The notes under the pieces: generated by a model
Databases searched by the model: none
What the model was told of the DNA's origin: nothing
What the model saw: the letters and a program-made list of their open reading frames with translations, nothing else
Translations under genes and position numbers: made by a program
DNA from: Algoriphagus terrigena DSM 22685
Lineage (GTDB): Bacteria > Bacteroidota > Bacteroidia > Cytophagales > Cyclobacteriaceae
Direction: 5' to 3'
Assembly (NCBI RefSeq): GCF_000429445.1
Contig: NZ_AUBW01000007.1
Location: 1-64,000, forward strand
Length of the DNA: 64,000 nucleotides
Shown here: piece by piece, positions 53,600-60,701 of the stretch
How the letters are laid out: the number at the start of each line of letters is the position of its first letter
Position numbering within the stretch: position 1 is the stretch's first letter

Positions 53600-54556
53600 A
53601 TGCAGACTTGGAACGCTGATCAAGTAGAAAAGGACAGTAAACGTAAATCCGCCATCATCACGATAGCGATCAACGTCCTGATGCTCTTGGCGTTTTACTT
53701 CATTGTTGTTTGGCAAGAGCAGATTCCACCCCTACCGACCTATGGTTTGGAGTTGAACTTGGGCTTTACCGATACTGGTTCGGGAAACAGAAACAGCCCC
53801 AATGCACCATCCGAAACTCCTTCGGAAAGCGTAGAGCAAGCCGCTCCGGGTGAAGTGGCCGAGGCTGTAACCCAACCTGCCGCTCCGGCTCCAAGTCCAA
53901 AGACCGAAACCGCCAAACCCAAGACGTCTTCCAAACCAGCTACCAATAAAGCAGTCACAACCAATCCTTCACCCATTAGAGGCGAAGAAAAAGCTGCTGT
54001 TGAAACCAAAAAGCCTGAGCCAACCAAAGCTGAGCCGACTAAGACCGTCACTACTCCCGCAAAATCCGAAGCAGAACAGACTACTCAAAAAGCTCCTGAA
54101 AAGCCGAAGATTGACCCGCGAGCAGTGATGGGAGCAGGAGGGACTTCCGGCAAAAGCACCACACCGGCTTCCGGTGGAGCGCAGGGCAGTAGCAATGCCA
54201 AGGGTGACGAAGGAAAGCCAACAGGCACCGTCGATGGCCGCGCCATTATGGGTGAGGGCAGCGGGAAAGGCACCGCTTCAGGAGCCGGATATAGCCTGGA
54301 CCTTGCGGGTTGGGATTTTGCGTCCAGACCGACGATCAATGACCGTGTGTCTACCCGAAATGGGAAGATCGTTTTCAAGATCACAATTGACGATTCCGGG
54401 CGGGTCGTACAGGCTGTTCCGTTGGAATATAATGTTTCCAACGACGTCTTGGCCTATTACCGTCAAGTCGTTAATCAGATCAACTTCAAAAAATCCGGTG
54501 GTGCAGCCGCTGATTTCTCAACCGGAAAAATCACCTTTGTGATCAAGGTTGATTAA
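53600..54556 (+). CDS. TonB/TolA-like energy transducer
   Basis: A 318-residue protein: a cytoplasmic N-terminus, one transmembrane helix (IITIAINVLMLLAFYFIVVW), a long Ala/Pro/Lys/Thr/Glu-rich periplasmic linker (residues ~70-180) and a C-terminal domain (YSLDLAGWDFASRPTINDR, GKIVFKITIDDSGRVVQAVP, NQINFKKSGGAAADFSTGKI) of the TonB/TolA C-terminal kind. The pattern of a strand with DSGRV followed by a helix is that of TonB. It should span the periplasm and transmit proton-motive force to an outer-membrane partner, most simply the barrel encoded in the same operon. Confidence 0.85.
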   Translation: MQTWNADQVEKDSKRKSAIITIAINVLMLLAFYFIVVWQEQIPPLPTYGLELNLGFTDTGSGNRNSPNAPSETPSESVEQAAPGEVAEAVTQPAAPAPSPKTETAKPKTSSKPATNKAVTTNPSPIRGEEKAAVETKKPEPTKAEPTKTVTTPAKSEAEQTTQKAPEKPKIDPRAVMGAGGTSGKSTTPASGGAQGSSNAKGDEGKPTGTVDGRAIMGEGSGKGTASGAGYSLDLAGWDFASRPTINDRVSTRNGKIVFKITIDDSGRVVQAVPLEYNVSNDVLAYYRQVVNQINFKKSGGAAADFSTGKITFVIKVD

Positions 54557-54558
54557 AA

Positions 54559-55845
54559 ATGAATTACCAAGAGACGCTGGATTACCTTTTTCACGCGCTT
54601 CCCATGTTTCAACGGGTAGGCGCGTCAGCATTCAAAAAAGACCTGAACAACACCCTTGCGCTTTGTTCTCATTTAGGCAATCCAGAGCGAAAATTTAAGT
54701 CCGTCCACGTCGCCGGAACCAACGGAAAAGGCAGCACCTCGCACTCCATCGCCGCTGTACTGCAATCTGCCGGATATAAAACCGGACTCTACACTTCCCC
54801 GCACCTCAAGTCTTTCACCGAACGAATCCGCATTGACGGCCGGGAAATCGGCGAAGATTCTGTCGTTCAGTTTGTCGACGAAAACAAAGCGATACTCGAT
54901 GAACTCCAGCCGAGTTTCTTCGAGATGACCGTGGGAATGGCCTTTTGGTATTTTGTCCAAGAGCAAGTCGACATCGCAGTCATCGAGGTGGGGATGGGCG
55001 GAAAGTTTGACAGCACCAACGTCATCATACCGGAATTGAGTGTGATCACCAACATCGGCTGGGATCATGTACAGTTTCTCGGAAATACGCTGCCCGAGAT
55101 AGCCGGAGAGAAAGCCGGGATTATCAAGCAGGGTATTCCGGTGATTGTCAGTCAGACTCAGGAAGAAACCACTGCAGTTTTTCTGCAAAAAGCGCAAGAG
55201 ATGAACGCTCCGATCCATTTTGCTGACCAACTAATCCGCGTCGATAAAGTGCAAACAGTTGCTAAACACGCTGTTTTTTCCGTGGAAAAGGAAGGGAGAA
55301 AGACAGAGCTGGAGTTTGGATTGCTCGGAGACTATCAGCGATACAACCTACCTGGAATCTTGGACTCTGTGGATCAGCTGAGAAAGCTTGGCTGGGAGAT
55401 CTCAGAAGATGCGGTGAAAAAGGGTTTGGCGGATGTCGCTCCACTTACCGGACTGAAGGGGCGCTGGCAGATCTTGAGCGAGAAGCCGCTGACCATTGCC
55501 GATACCGGCCACAATGAACCCGGAATCCGGGAGATTGTCGCTCAGTTGGAAACCTATTCGTATGAGAAGCTCTGGGTCGTGATAGGAATGGTGCAGGACA
55601 AGGATATCTCTAAAATACTTGTACTGTTGCCTAAAGAAGCGGAGTACGTCTTTTGCCAAGCGGACTTGCCAAGAGCTCTGCCAGCCGATCAGCTTGCCGA
55701 AAAAGCGGCCGCCGTTGGACTCAGAGGCGAAATAATTCCGGACGTGAATGCCGCCTTGAACTTTGCCCGAAAAAATGCCGGATCGGATGACTTGATATTT
55801 GTCGGAGGCAGTACTTTTGTGGTCGCAGAAATCGACGACCTTTAA
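54559..55845 (+). CDS. folC: Folylpolyglutamate/dihydrofolate synthase
   Basis: FolC, a Mur-ligase-like enzyme that adds glutamate to dihydropteroate or tetrahydrofolate. Its 428 residues include the ATP-binding P-loop region SVHVAGTNGKGSTSHSIAAV, the TSPHLKSFTERIRIDG segment, VDIAVIEVGMGGKFDSTN, and later IGWDHVQFLGNTLPEIAGEK and IADTGHNEPGIREI. All are close to consensus. It starts 2 nt after the TonB-like gene, so housekeeping genes are joined to the envelope operon. Confidence 0.95.
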   Translation: MNYQETLDYLFHALPMFQRVGASAFKKDLNNTLALCSHLGNPERKFKSVHVAGTNGKGSTSHSIAAVLQSAGYKTGLYTSPHLKSFTERIRIDGREIGEDSVVQFVDENKAILDELQPSFFEMTVGMAFWYFVQEQVDIAVIEVGMGGKFDSTNVIIPELSVITNIGWDHVQFLGNTLPEIAGEKAGIIKQGIPVIVSQTQEETTAVFLQKAQEMNAPIHFADQLIRVDKVQTVAKHAVFSVEKEGRKTELEFGLLGDYQRYNLPGILDSVDQLRKLGWEISEDAVKKGLADVAPLTGLKGRWQILSEKPLTIADTGHNEPGIREIVAQLETYSYEKLWVVIGMVQDKDISKILVLLPKEAEYVFCQADLPRALPADQLAEKAAAVGLRGEIIPDVNAALNFARKNAGSDDLIFVGGSTFVVAEIDDL

Positions 55846-56505
55846 ATGAGCAGAAAGAAGATGGTTCGCTTCGCCGAAAACGAAGTGAATCCAAATGTAA
55901 TTCAGGCTGGAAAGCCAATTTTTGAAACTATCAAAGGGAAATGGAACTCAGACCAATTCCAAAATCAAAACCCGATTGTAGTAGAATTGGCCTGTGGCAG
56001 AGGAGAATTTACCGTCGGCTTAGGTCGTGAATACCGGGATCAAAACTTCATCGGAGTAGATATCAAAGGCAGCCGTATCTGGAAAGGAAGCTCTACCGCT
56101 ACCGCCGAAGGAATCACCAACGTGGCCTTTTTGCGAACCCAGATTCAACAACTTTCCGAATTTTTTGGAGAAGGCGAGATATCGGAGCTGTGGATTACTT
56201 TTCCTGATCCTTTTCCCAGAGATGGAGACGAAAAGCGCCGTCTGACTTCACCGAAGTTTCTCGAGATGTATAAGCCGATGCTCAAGACGGGCGGAATTGT
56301 ACACTTCAAGACAGACAACACCGGGCTGTTCGATTATTCCTTGGAATTGGTTAATTCCCGTGAGGATATTGAAGTGTTGGCTTTCACCCACGACTTCTAT
56401 CAGAGCGAGATGAAGGATGATCACCATGGCATTAAAACCAAGTACGAAAAGCTGTTTTCCGACAAGGGCGAGAAGATTAAATACCTAAAATTCAGGTTTA
56501 TTTGA
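55846..56505 (+). CDS. trmB: tRNA (guanine-N7-)-methyltransferase
   Basis: TrmB methylates N7 of G46 in the tRNA variable loop. The 219 residues have the SAM-binding VVELACGRGEFTVGLGREY, NFIGVDIKGSRIWKGSST, and the signature LWITFPDPFPRDGDEKRRL TS-type motif, followed by PMLKTGGIVHFKTDN. The ATG follows the folC TAA directly with no gap. It is the last gene of the operon; no strong terminator is seen, only a short palindrome at 56558. Confidence 0.95.
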   Translation: MSRKKMVRFAENEVNPNVIQAGKPIFETIKGKWNSDQFQNQNPIVVELACGRGEFTVGLGREYRDQNFIGVDIKGSRIWKGSSTATAEGITNVAFLRTQIQQLSEFFGEGEISELWITFPDPFPRDGDEKRRLTSPKFLEMYKPMLKTGGIVHFKTDNTGLFDYSLELVNSREDIEVLAFTHDFYQSEMKDDHHGIKTKYEKLFSDKGEKIKYLKFRFI

Positions 56506-56557
56506 GAAAATGCCCCTGAGAAAATTATTATACAGGCTATGATTAGCTAGGGCATTC

Positions 56558-56576
56558 TCCCGAATCAAGTTCGGGA
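56558..56576. repeat. Short extragenic palindrome
   Basis: TCCCGAA (56558-56564) pairs with TTCGGGA (56570-56576). It lies between the convergent trmB and 3-hydroxyacyl-CoA dehydrogenase genes. It has no T run, so it may be a REP-like extragenic repeat rather than a terminator. Confidence 0.5.
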
Positions 56577-56604
56577 CAGGCTATCTGGCCTAAAAAACAA
56601 ATTA

Positions 56605-57483
56605 TTAACAGATGAAATCCGGATTCTTGAATTCAGGATAAGGGTAGGAATAAAAACCTTCTCCTGACTTTTCACCAAATTTCCCCTCGTCCAAATACCC
56701 CTTCAAAAGTACGGCGAAAGCCTGTGAATGCCGGTCCGGCAAGGCGCTGATGATGTGCCAAGCCGTGTCCAGTCCAACGGAGTCCATGATCCCGAAAGGC
56801 CCCATAGGCATGTGAAAATTAACCATCCAAGCACGGTCAATGTCTTGAATGGAAGCGACTTCTTTGTTGAGTAGTTTGGCGGCCGCGCCGAGCAAAGCCA
56901 GAAGCAGCGTGTTGAATAGATAACCCGGGTTTTCCTTTTTGAGGATGACGGGCACCTGATTGAGCTTTCTCCCCAGTTCTTCCAAGAGGGAAATAATAGC
57001 GGGGTCGGTTCCGGGGTGCGGCATGATGTCCACGACACGGGAGTAGAACACATCATGAAAGTGAAACGCGCAGAACTTGTCCGGCCGACCGCTGTCTTCA
57101 GCAAACATAGAGGCAAGCATGTAGGAAGTATTCGTCGTGAAAATCGTCTTTGCAGGAGCAATCCCGCCAAACTGTCGCCAAACCTTTTTCTTTATTTCCA
57201 GGTCCTCCGTCACGCTTTCGTTGATGAGGTCAGCGTCTCTCGCCGCTTCATTTGGGTCCAAAGTGAATTGAATCCTTGCCAAAATTTCGGGCTCCTGTTC
57301 ACTGGACACCTGACCGGATCGAGAAAGCGGCCTGAGTAATTTGACCATCATGGCCTGTGAAAAATCCAGGGCTTTTTGCTCGATATCATACACGGATACA
57401 TCCAAACCCGATACCGCTGCCTGCAAAGCAACGCGGCTTCCGAGGTTGCCCGCTCCGAGGATACAGATCTTTTTGATTTCCAT
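56605..57483 (-). CDS. 3-hydroxyacyl-CoA dehydrogenase family protein
   Basis: A 292-residue NAD-dependent dehydrogenase. The Rossmann motif KKICILGAGNLGSRVALQAA opens the protein; DADLINESVTEDLEIKKKVW and FTTNTSYMLASMF are typical of the family; the catalytic His is in FCAFHFHDVFYSRVVDIMPH, and the C-terminal domain has NPGYLFNTLLLALLGAAAKL. It is the last gene, 5 nt after the APH-type kinase, of a minus-strand operon SDR-ACAD-APH-HCDH and should oxidise a 3-hydroxyacyl-CoA formed by the other enzymes. Confidence 0.9.
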   Translation of the reverse strand: MEIKKICILGAGNLGSRVALQAAVSGLDVSVYDIEQKALDFSQAMMVKLLRPLSRSGQVSSEQEPEILARIQFTLDPNEAARDADLINESVTEDLEIKKKVWRQFGGIAPAKTIFTTNTSYMLASMFAEDSGRPDKFCAFHFHDVFYSRVVDIMPHPGTDPAIISLLEELGRKLNQVPVILKKENPGYLFNTLLLALLGAAAKLLNKEVASIQDIDRAWMVNFHMPMGPFGIMDSVGLDTAWHIISALPDRHSQAFAVLLKGYLDEGKFGEKSGEGFYSYPYPEFKNPDFIC

Positions 57484-57488
57484 TTTCC

Positions 57489-58517
57489 TTAGATTTTTTC
57501 GGTGAGGATTGCTTTTTCAGCTTTTTTTCCGGCCGCTTCCACCACATGAATCAATGCAGCGAAGCGGGGATCACTAGCAAAGCCCAATGAATAGCGCTTA
57601 TAGATCTGCTGGGCGATTACCGCGACTTTGAACAGCCCGAACACGTAATAAAACAGGATGTTGCTGAGGTCAAAAGGAGTAAGCACGTCGTAGTATCTGA
57701 TGAGTTCGGCTCGGGTAAGATTCCCGGGAAGATGAGTCAGGTTGAACATCTTGAGGATCTCCGGATCGTCGTCCTGTGCCCAATAGGCAAGTGAAGTCCC
57801 GAGATCCATCAGTGGGTCGCCGACCGTTGCCATCTCCCAGTCCAAGACCGCTGAGATCTCAGAGATGTTTTCCGGATTCAGCACCAGATTGTCGTATTTG
57901 TAATCGTTGTGGATGAAGCCTACATTTTCCTTTCGGGGAATGTTGATCTTTAGCCAGTCGGCCACCTTTTCCATCTCAGGGAGACGCTTGGTTTTGGCTC
58001 GGTGATAGCGGTCTGTCCACCCGCTAACCTGGCGTTGAACGTATCCGCTTGGGCTGCCAAGACGGATTAGACCGGATAAATGGAGTTCTAACAGATGAAG
58101 CTCGATCAGGCTGTCAAGGGAGTTTCTGGAAAGTTGCTGAAAATCATCCGACGAAAGCTCCATGCCCGCGGGCATCTTGCGTCGCAGGACGACGCCTTCC
58201 ACAAATTCCATGATAAAAAACGGCACTCCAATTAGATGTGGGTCCTCGTATAGGAAAATCGGCTTAGGAGACTTACCGTAGCCGGCCTCGAACAGTCGCT
58301 GCAAGACCTGACATTCACGGACCACATCGTGGGCTTTAGCAGCAATCTCACCAAAAGGCGGTCTTCTTAGCGCAAACTTACCTTGTGGCGTTTCAAGCAG
58401 AAAGGTCAAGTTAGAAAAGCCGCCCGATATGAGCGTGATTTCAATAGCGTTTCGGTCCCACTGCAGCTTGTTCTCCAGATGTACTTTTAGTTTTGAAAAA
58501 TCTATCTCATCACTCAT
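57489..58517 (-). CDS. APH-family kinase of the ACAD-associated type
   Basis: A 342-residue phosphotransferase with the aminoglycoside-kinase fold: ITLISGGFSNLTFLLETPQG as the nucleotide loop, VPFFIMEFVEGVVLRRKMP as hinge, catalytic loop VGFIHNDYKYDNLVLNPE and metal motif ISAVLDWEMATVGDPLMDLG. The family next to acyl-CoA dehydrogenases includes LvaA of Pseudomonas and the kinase part of mammalian ACAD10/11, which phosphorylate 4-hydroxyacyl-CoA. The overlap of 8 nt with the ACAD gene supports that role here. Antibiotic resistance is unlikely. Confidence 0.86.
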   Translation of the reverse strand: MSDEIDFSKLKVHLENKLQWDRNAIEITLISGGFSNLTFLLETPQGKFALRRPPFGEIAAKAHDVVRECQVLQRLFEAGYGKSPKPIFLYEDPHLIGVPFFIMEFVEGVVLRRKMPAGMELSSDDFQQLSRNSLDSLIELHLLELHLSGLIRLGSPSGYVQRQVSGWTDRYHRAKTKRLPEMEKVADWLKINIPRKENVGFIHNDYKYDNLVLNPENISEISAVLDWEMATVGDPLMDLGTSLAYWAQDDDPEILKMFNLTHLPGNLTRAELIRYYDVLTPFDLSNILFYYVFGLFKVAVIAQQIYKRYSLGFASDPRFAALIHVVEAAGKKAEKAILTEKI

Positions 58518-59721
58518 TGCGGCGGTAGTTTTTTAGAATGCTTCGTGCCAATGCTGATTTGTGGACCTCGTCCGGGCCGTCGTAGATCCTGGCGCCACGC
58601 TCATGTCGGTACCAGAATGAAAGCAAGGTGTCATCTGTGATTCCGAGTGCGCCGTGCACCTGAATGGCCCGGTCGATGACCTTCATCAGCACATCCGCCA
58701 CAAAGAATTTGATCGTCGAAATATCCTCCCGGACAGCCTTTGCACCATGTTGCTGCATCTTTTCCGCAGTGTCCATGACCATCAAACGACTCGCTTTGAT
58801 CTCTGCGCGGCTCTCTGCAATCCAGTTTTGAATGGTTTGTTTTTCGGCCAGAGGTTTGCCAAAGTCAAGCTGTCGACTCACTGCTCTTTGGCACATCATG
58901 TCAAAAGCCCGCTCACAGATCCCGATCCAGCGCATGCAATGGTGGATGCGGCCGGGACCGAGCCGTTCCTGCGCCAGAGCAAATCCCTGGCCTTCCTCGC
59001 CGATCATATTTTCTGCGGGAACGAGGCAATCTTCAAATCGGATCTCGGCATGCGACAGGTAGTCTTCACCGGCATCGCCCATGATCGGGATATTCCGGAT
59101 CAGCTTAAACCCCGGAATGTCCAAAGGAACGATCAGCATACTCGCTCGCTGATAGGCAGAGTCGGCATCGGGATTCGTGACGGCCATGACGATGGTAAAT
59201 GCCGCACCATCCGCCGCGGTGGTGAACCATTTGTGGCCGTTAATTCGATAGCAATCACCTTCCCGGACCGCCGAAGTACCCATGATTATCGGATTGCTTC
59301 CGGCATGTGCTGGCTCAGTCATGGCAAAGCAGCTTCTGATTTTTCCCTCCTGAAGCGGTTTGAGCCAGGTTTTCTGCTGTGTTTCCGAGCCAAAGAGATG
59401 TAGCAGCTCCATATTTCCGATGTCTGGAGCCTGACAGTTGAAGACGTAGTGCCCGACGGGACTTTGACCCAAAATCTCTGAAACCTGTGCAAACTGAACT
59501 AGATTCAAACCGACTCCGCCATCTTCTGTAGATAGATGAGGAGCGAAAAGACCCTGGGATTTTGCGTCGCTTCGGAGTGATTCCAGCTGAGGAAGAAAGC
59601 TTCTGAAGGGGCCGTTGACTAAAGAAAGGTCAATCGGGAAAAGTTTGCTTTTGACGAATTCACGGTATCTAGAAAGAAGTGCGGAAAAATCATCCTTCGG
59701 GATATTTTGGGCAGAATGCAT
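58510..59721 (-). CDS. Acyl-CoA dehydrogenase (ACAD10/11 or LvaC-like)
   Basis: A 403-residue FAD-dependent acyl-CoA dehydrogenase: LFAPHLSTEDGGVGLNLVQF at the start, RSCFAMTEPAHAGSNPIIMG for substrate and flavin binding, YRINGHKWFTTAADGAAFTI, and the C-terminal YDGPDEVHKSALARSILKN with Glu in the place typical of the ACAD11-like branch. In the lva pathway and in ACAD10/11 such an enzyme eliminates phosphate from 4-phosphoacyl-CoA. It is followed by the APH-type kinase with 8 nt overlap and preceded by the SDR gene by 9 nt. Confidence 0.9.
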   Translation of the reverse strand: MHSAQNIPKDDFSALLSRYREFVKSKLFPIDLSLVNGPFRSFLPQLESLRSDAKSQGLFAPHLSTEDGGVGLNLVQFAQVSEILGQSPVGHYVFNCQAPDIGNMELLHLFGSETQQKTWLKPLQEGKIRSCFAMTEPAHAGSNPIIMGTSAVREGDCYRINGHKWFTTAADGAAFTIVMAVTNPDADSAYQRASMLIVPLDIPGFKLIRNIPIMGDAGEDYLSHAEIRFEDCLVPAENMIGEEGQGFALAQERLGPGRIHHCMRWIGICERAFDMMCQRAVSRQLDFGKPLAEKQTIQNWIAESRAEIKASRLMVMDTAEKMQQHGAKAVREDISTIKFFVADVLMKVIDRAIQVHGALGITDDTLLSFWYRHERGARIYDGPDEVHKSALARSILKNYRRNE

Positions 59722-59730
59722 GCTCGACGC

Positions 59731-60498
59731 TTAAATCGTAAACCCGCCATCAGCGTTGAAGACACTTCCTGTGGTGTAGGAGGAAGCGGATGCGGCGAGA
59801 AAAAGTGCCATCAAGCCAATTTCCGTCGTAGTTCCTGTCCGTTTGATGGCAAGCTGCTGCAACATCTTAGCGAGAATTTTTTCATTGGACCAAAGTACTT
59901 CAGAGAATTTAGTTTCGATCAGACCTGGGCAAATGGCATTGACGCGGATCTTAGAATCGCCCCATTCCATAGCAAAAACTTTTGTGAGCGAGACCAACGC
60001 GGCTTTTGAGACTGAATAGATTCCCAAACCGGGCTCTGGAGAAATTCCTCCGACTGAACTGATATTGATCACCGATGCCCCGGAAGATCGCCTGAGATAG
60101 GGGAAACAAAGGCGGCAAAGCTCAAACGGGGCTTTGACATTTACCGCCATGATCTTGTCAAATGCCTCCAGGCTCGTCTCATGGATCGCACCGAACACCG
60201 GATTCACGGCTGCATTGTTGACCAGAATATCGATGGTGCCATATTTTGCAACGGTCTGATCTACCAAACTTTGAAGATCTGCGATATTTCCAACATTGCA
60301 TTCGATGCCGGTGGCTTCGTAGCCCTGGGATTTGAGAAAATCTGCCTTTTCATCCAGCGCTTGCTGTCTGCGGCTACTGATGACCACTTTGGCTCCCGCC
60401 GCAGCAAAAATCTCCGCAATGCAAAAACCGATTCCTTTACTCGCCCCGGTGATTAGAGCAACTTTTCCATCTAAAGAAAAAACTGAGGATAAATCCAT
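59731..60498 (-). CDS. SDR-family oxidoreductase
   Basis: A 255-residue short-chain dehydrogenase/reductase, the first gene of the operon with ACAD, APH kinase and HCDH. The cofactor motif is ALITGASKGIGFCIAEIFAA, the NNA motif is DILVNNAAVNPVFG, and the catalytic Ser-Tyr-Lys is in VINISSVGGISPEPGLGIYSVSK region. Its C-terminus (YTTGSVFNADGGFTI) is of the classical FabG-like kind. It may reduce or oxidise a hydroxyacyl intermediate. A terminator separates it from the TonB receptor gene upstream. Confidence 0.9.
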   Translation of the reverse strand: MDLSSVFSLDGKVALITGASKGIGFCIAEIFAAAGAKVVISSRRQQALDEKADFLKSQGYEATGIECNVGNIADLQSLVDQTVAKYGTIDILVNNAAVNPVFGAIHETSLEAFDKIMAVNVKAPFELCRLCFPYLRRSSGASVINISSVGGISPEPGLGIYSVSKAALVSLTKVFAMEWGDSKIRVNAICPGLIETKFSEVLWSNEKILAKMLQQLAIKRTGTTTEIGLMALFLAASASSYTTGSVFNADGGFTI

Positions 60499-60643
60499 GG
60501 TTTAGGGGTTATATGATGCCTTAAGATAAGAAAATTTGAATGAGGTGATCATCATTTTAGTCTTAGTTCCACATGATTTTCATCCATGGATTTGATAGTA
60601 TTTAAACGGTTTCCTTGGAGTCAATTGTCTGATTTTCTGTAAT

Positions 60644-60669
60644 AAAAAAGCCGGATTTATCAGTCCGGC
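60644..60669 (-). terminator. Intrinsic terminator after the TonB receptor
   Basis: GCCGGA (60650-60655) pairs with TCCGGC (60664-60669); on the minus strand the complement of the A run 60644-60649 gives the U tail. It would end the receptor transcript and separate it from the downstream SDR operon. Confidence 0.75.
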
Positions 60670-60701
60670 CTTTCCCATTAACAACAAACACAAATTTAAA
60701 T

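Noticed and set aside
57489-58517. Antibiotic (aminoglycoside) resistance kinase
   Set aside because: The APH fold is present, but the tight operon with acyl-CoA dehydrogenase and hydroxyacyl-CoA dehydrogenase points to acyl-CoA metabolism.
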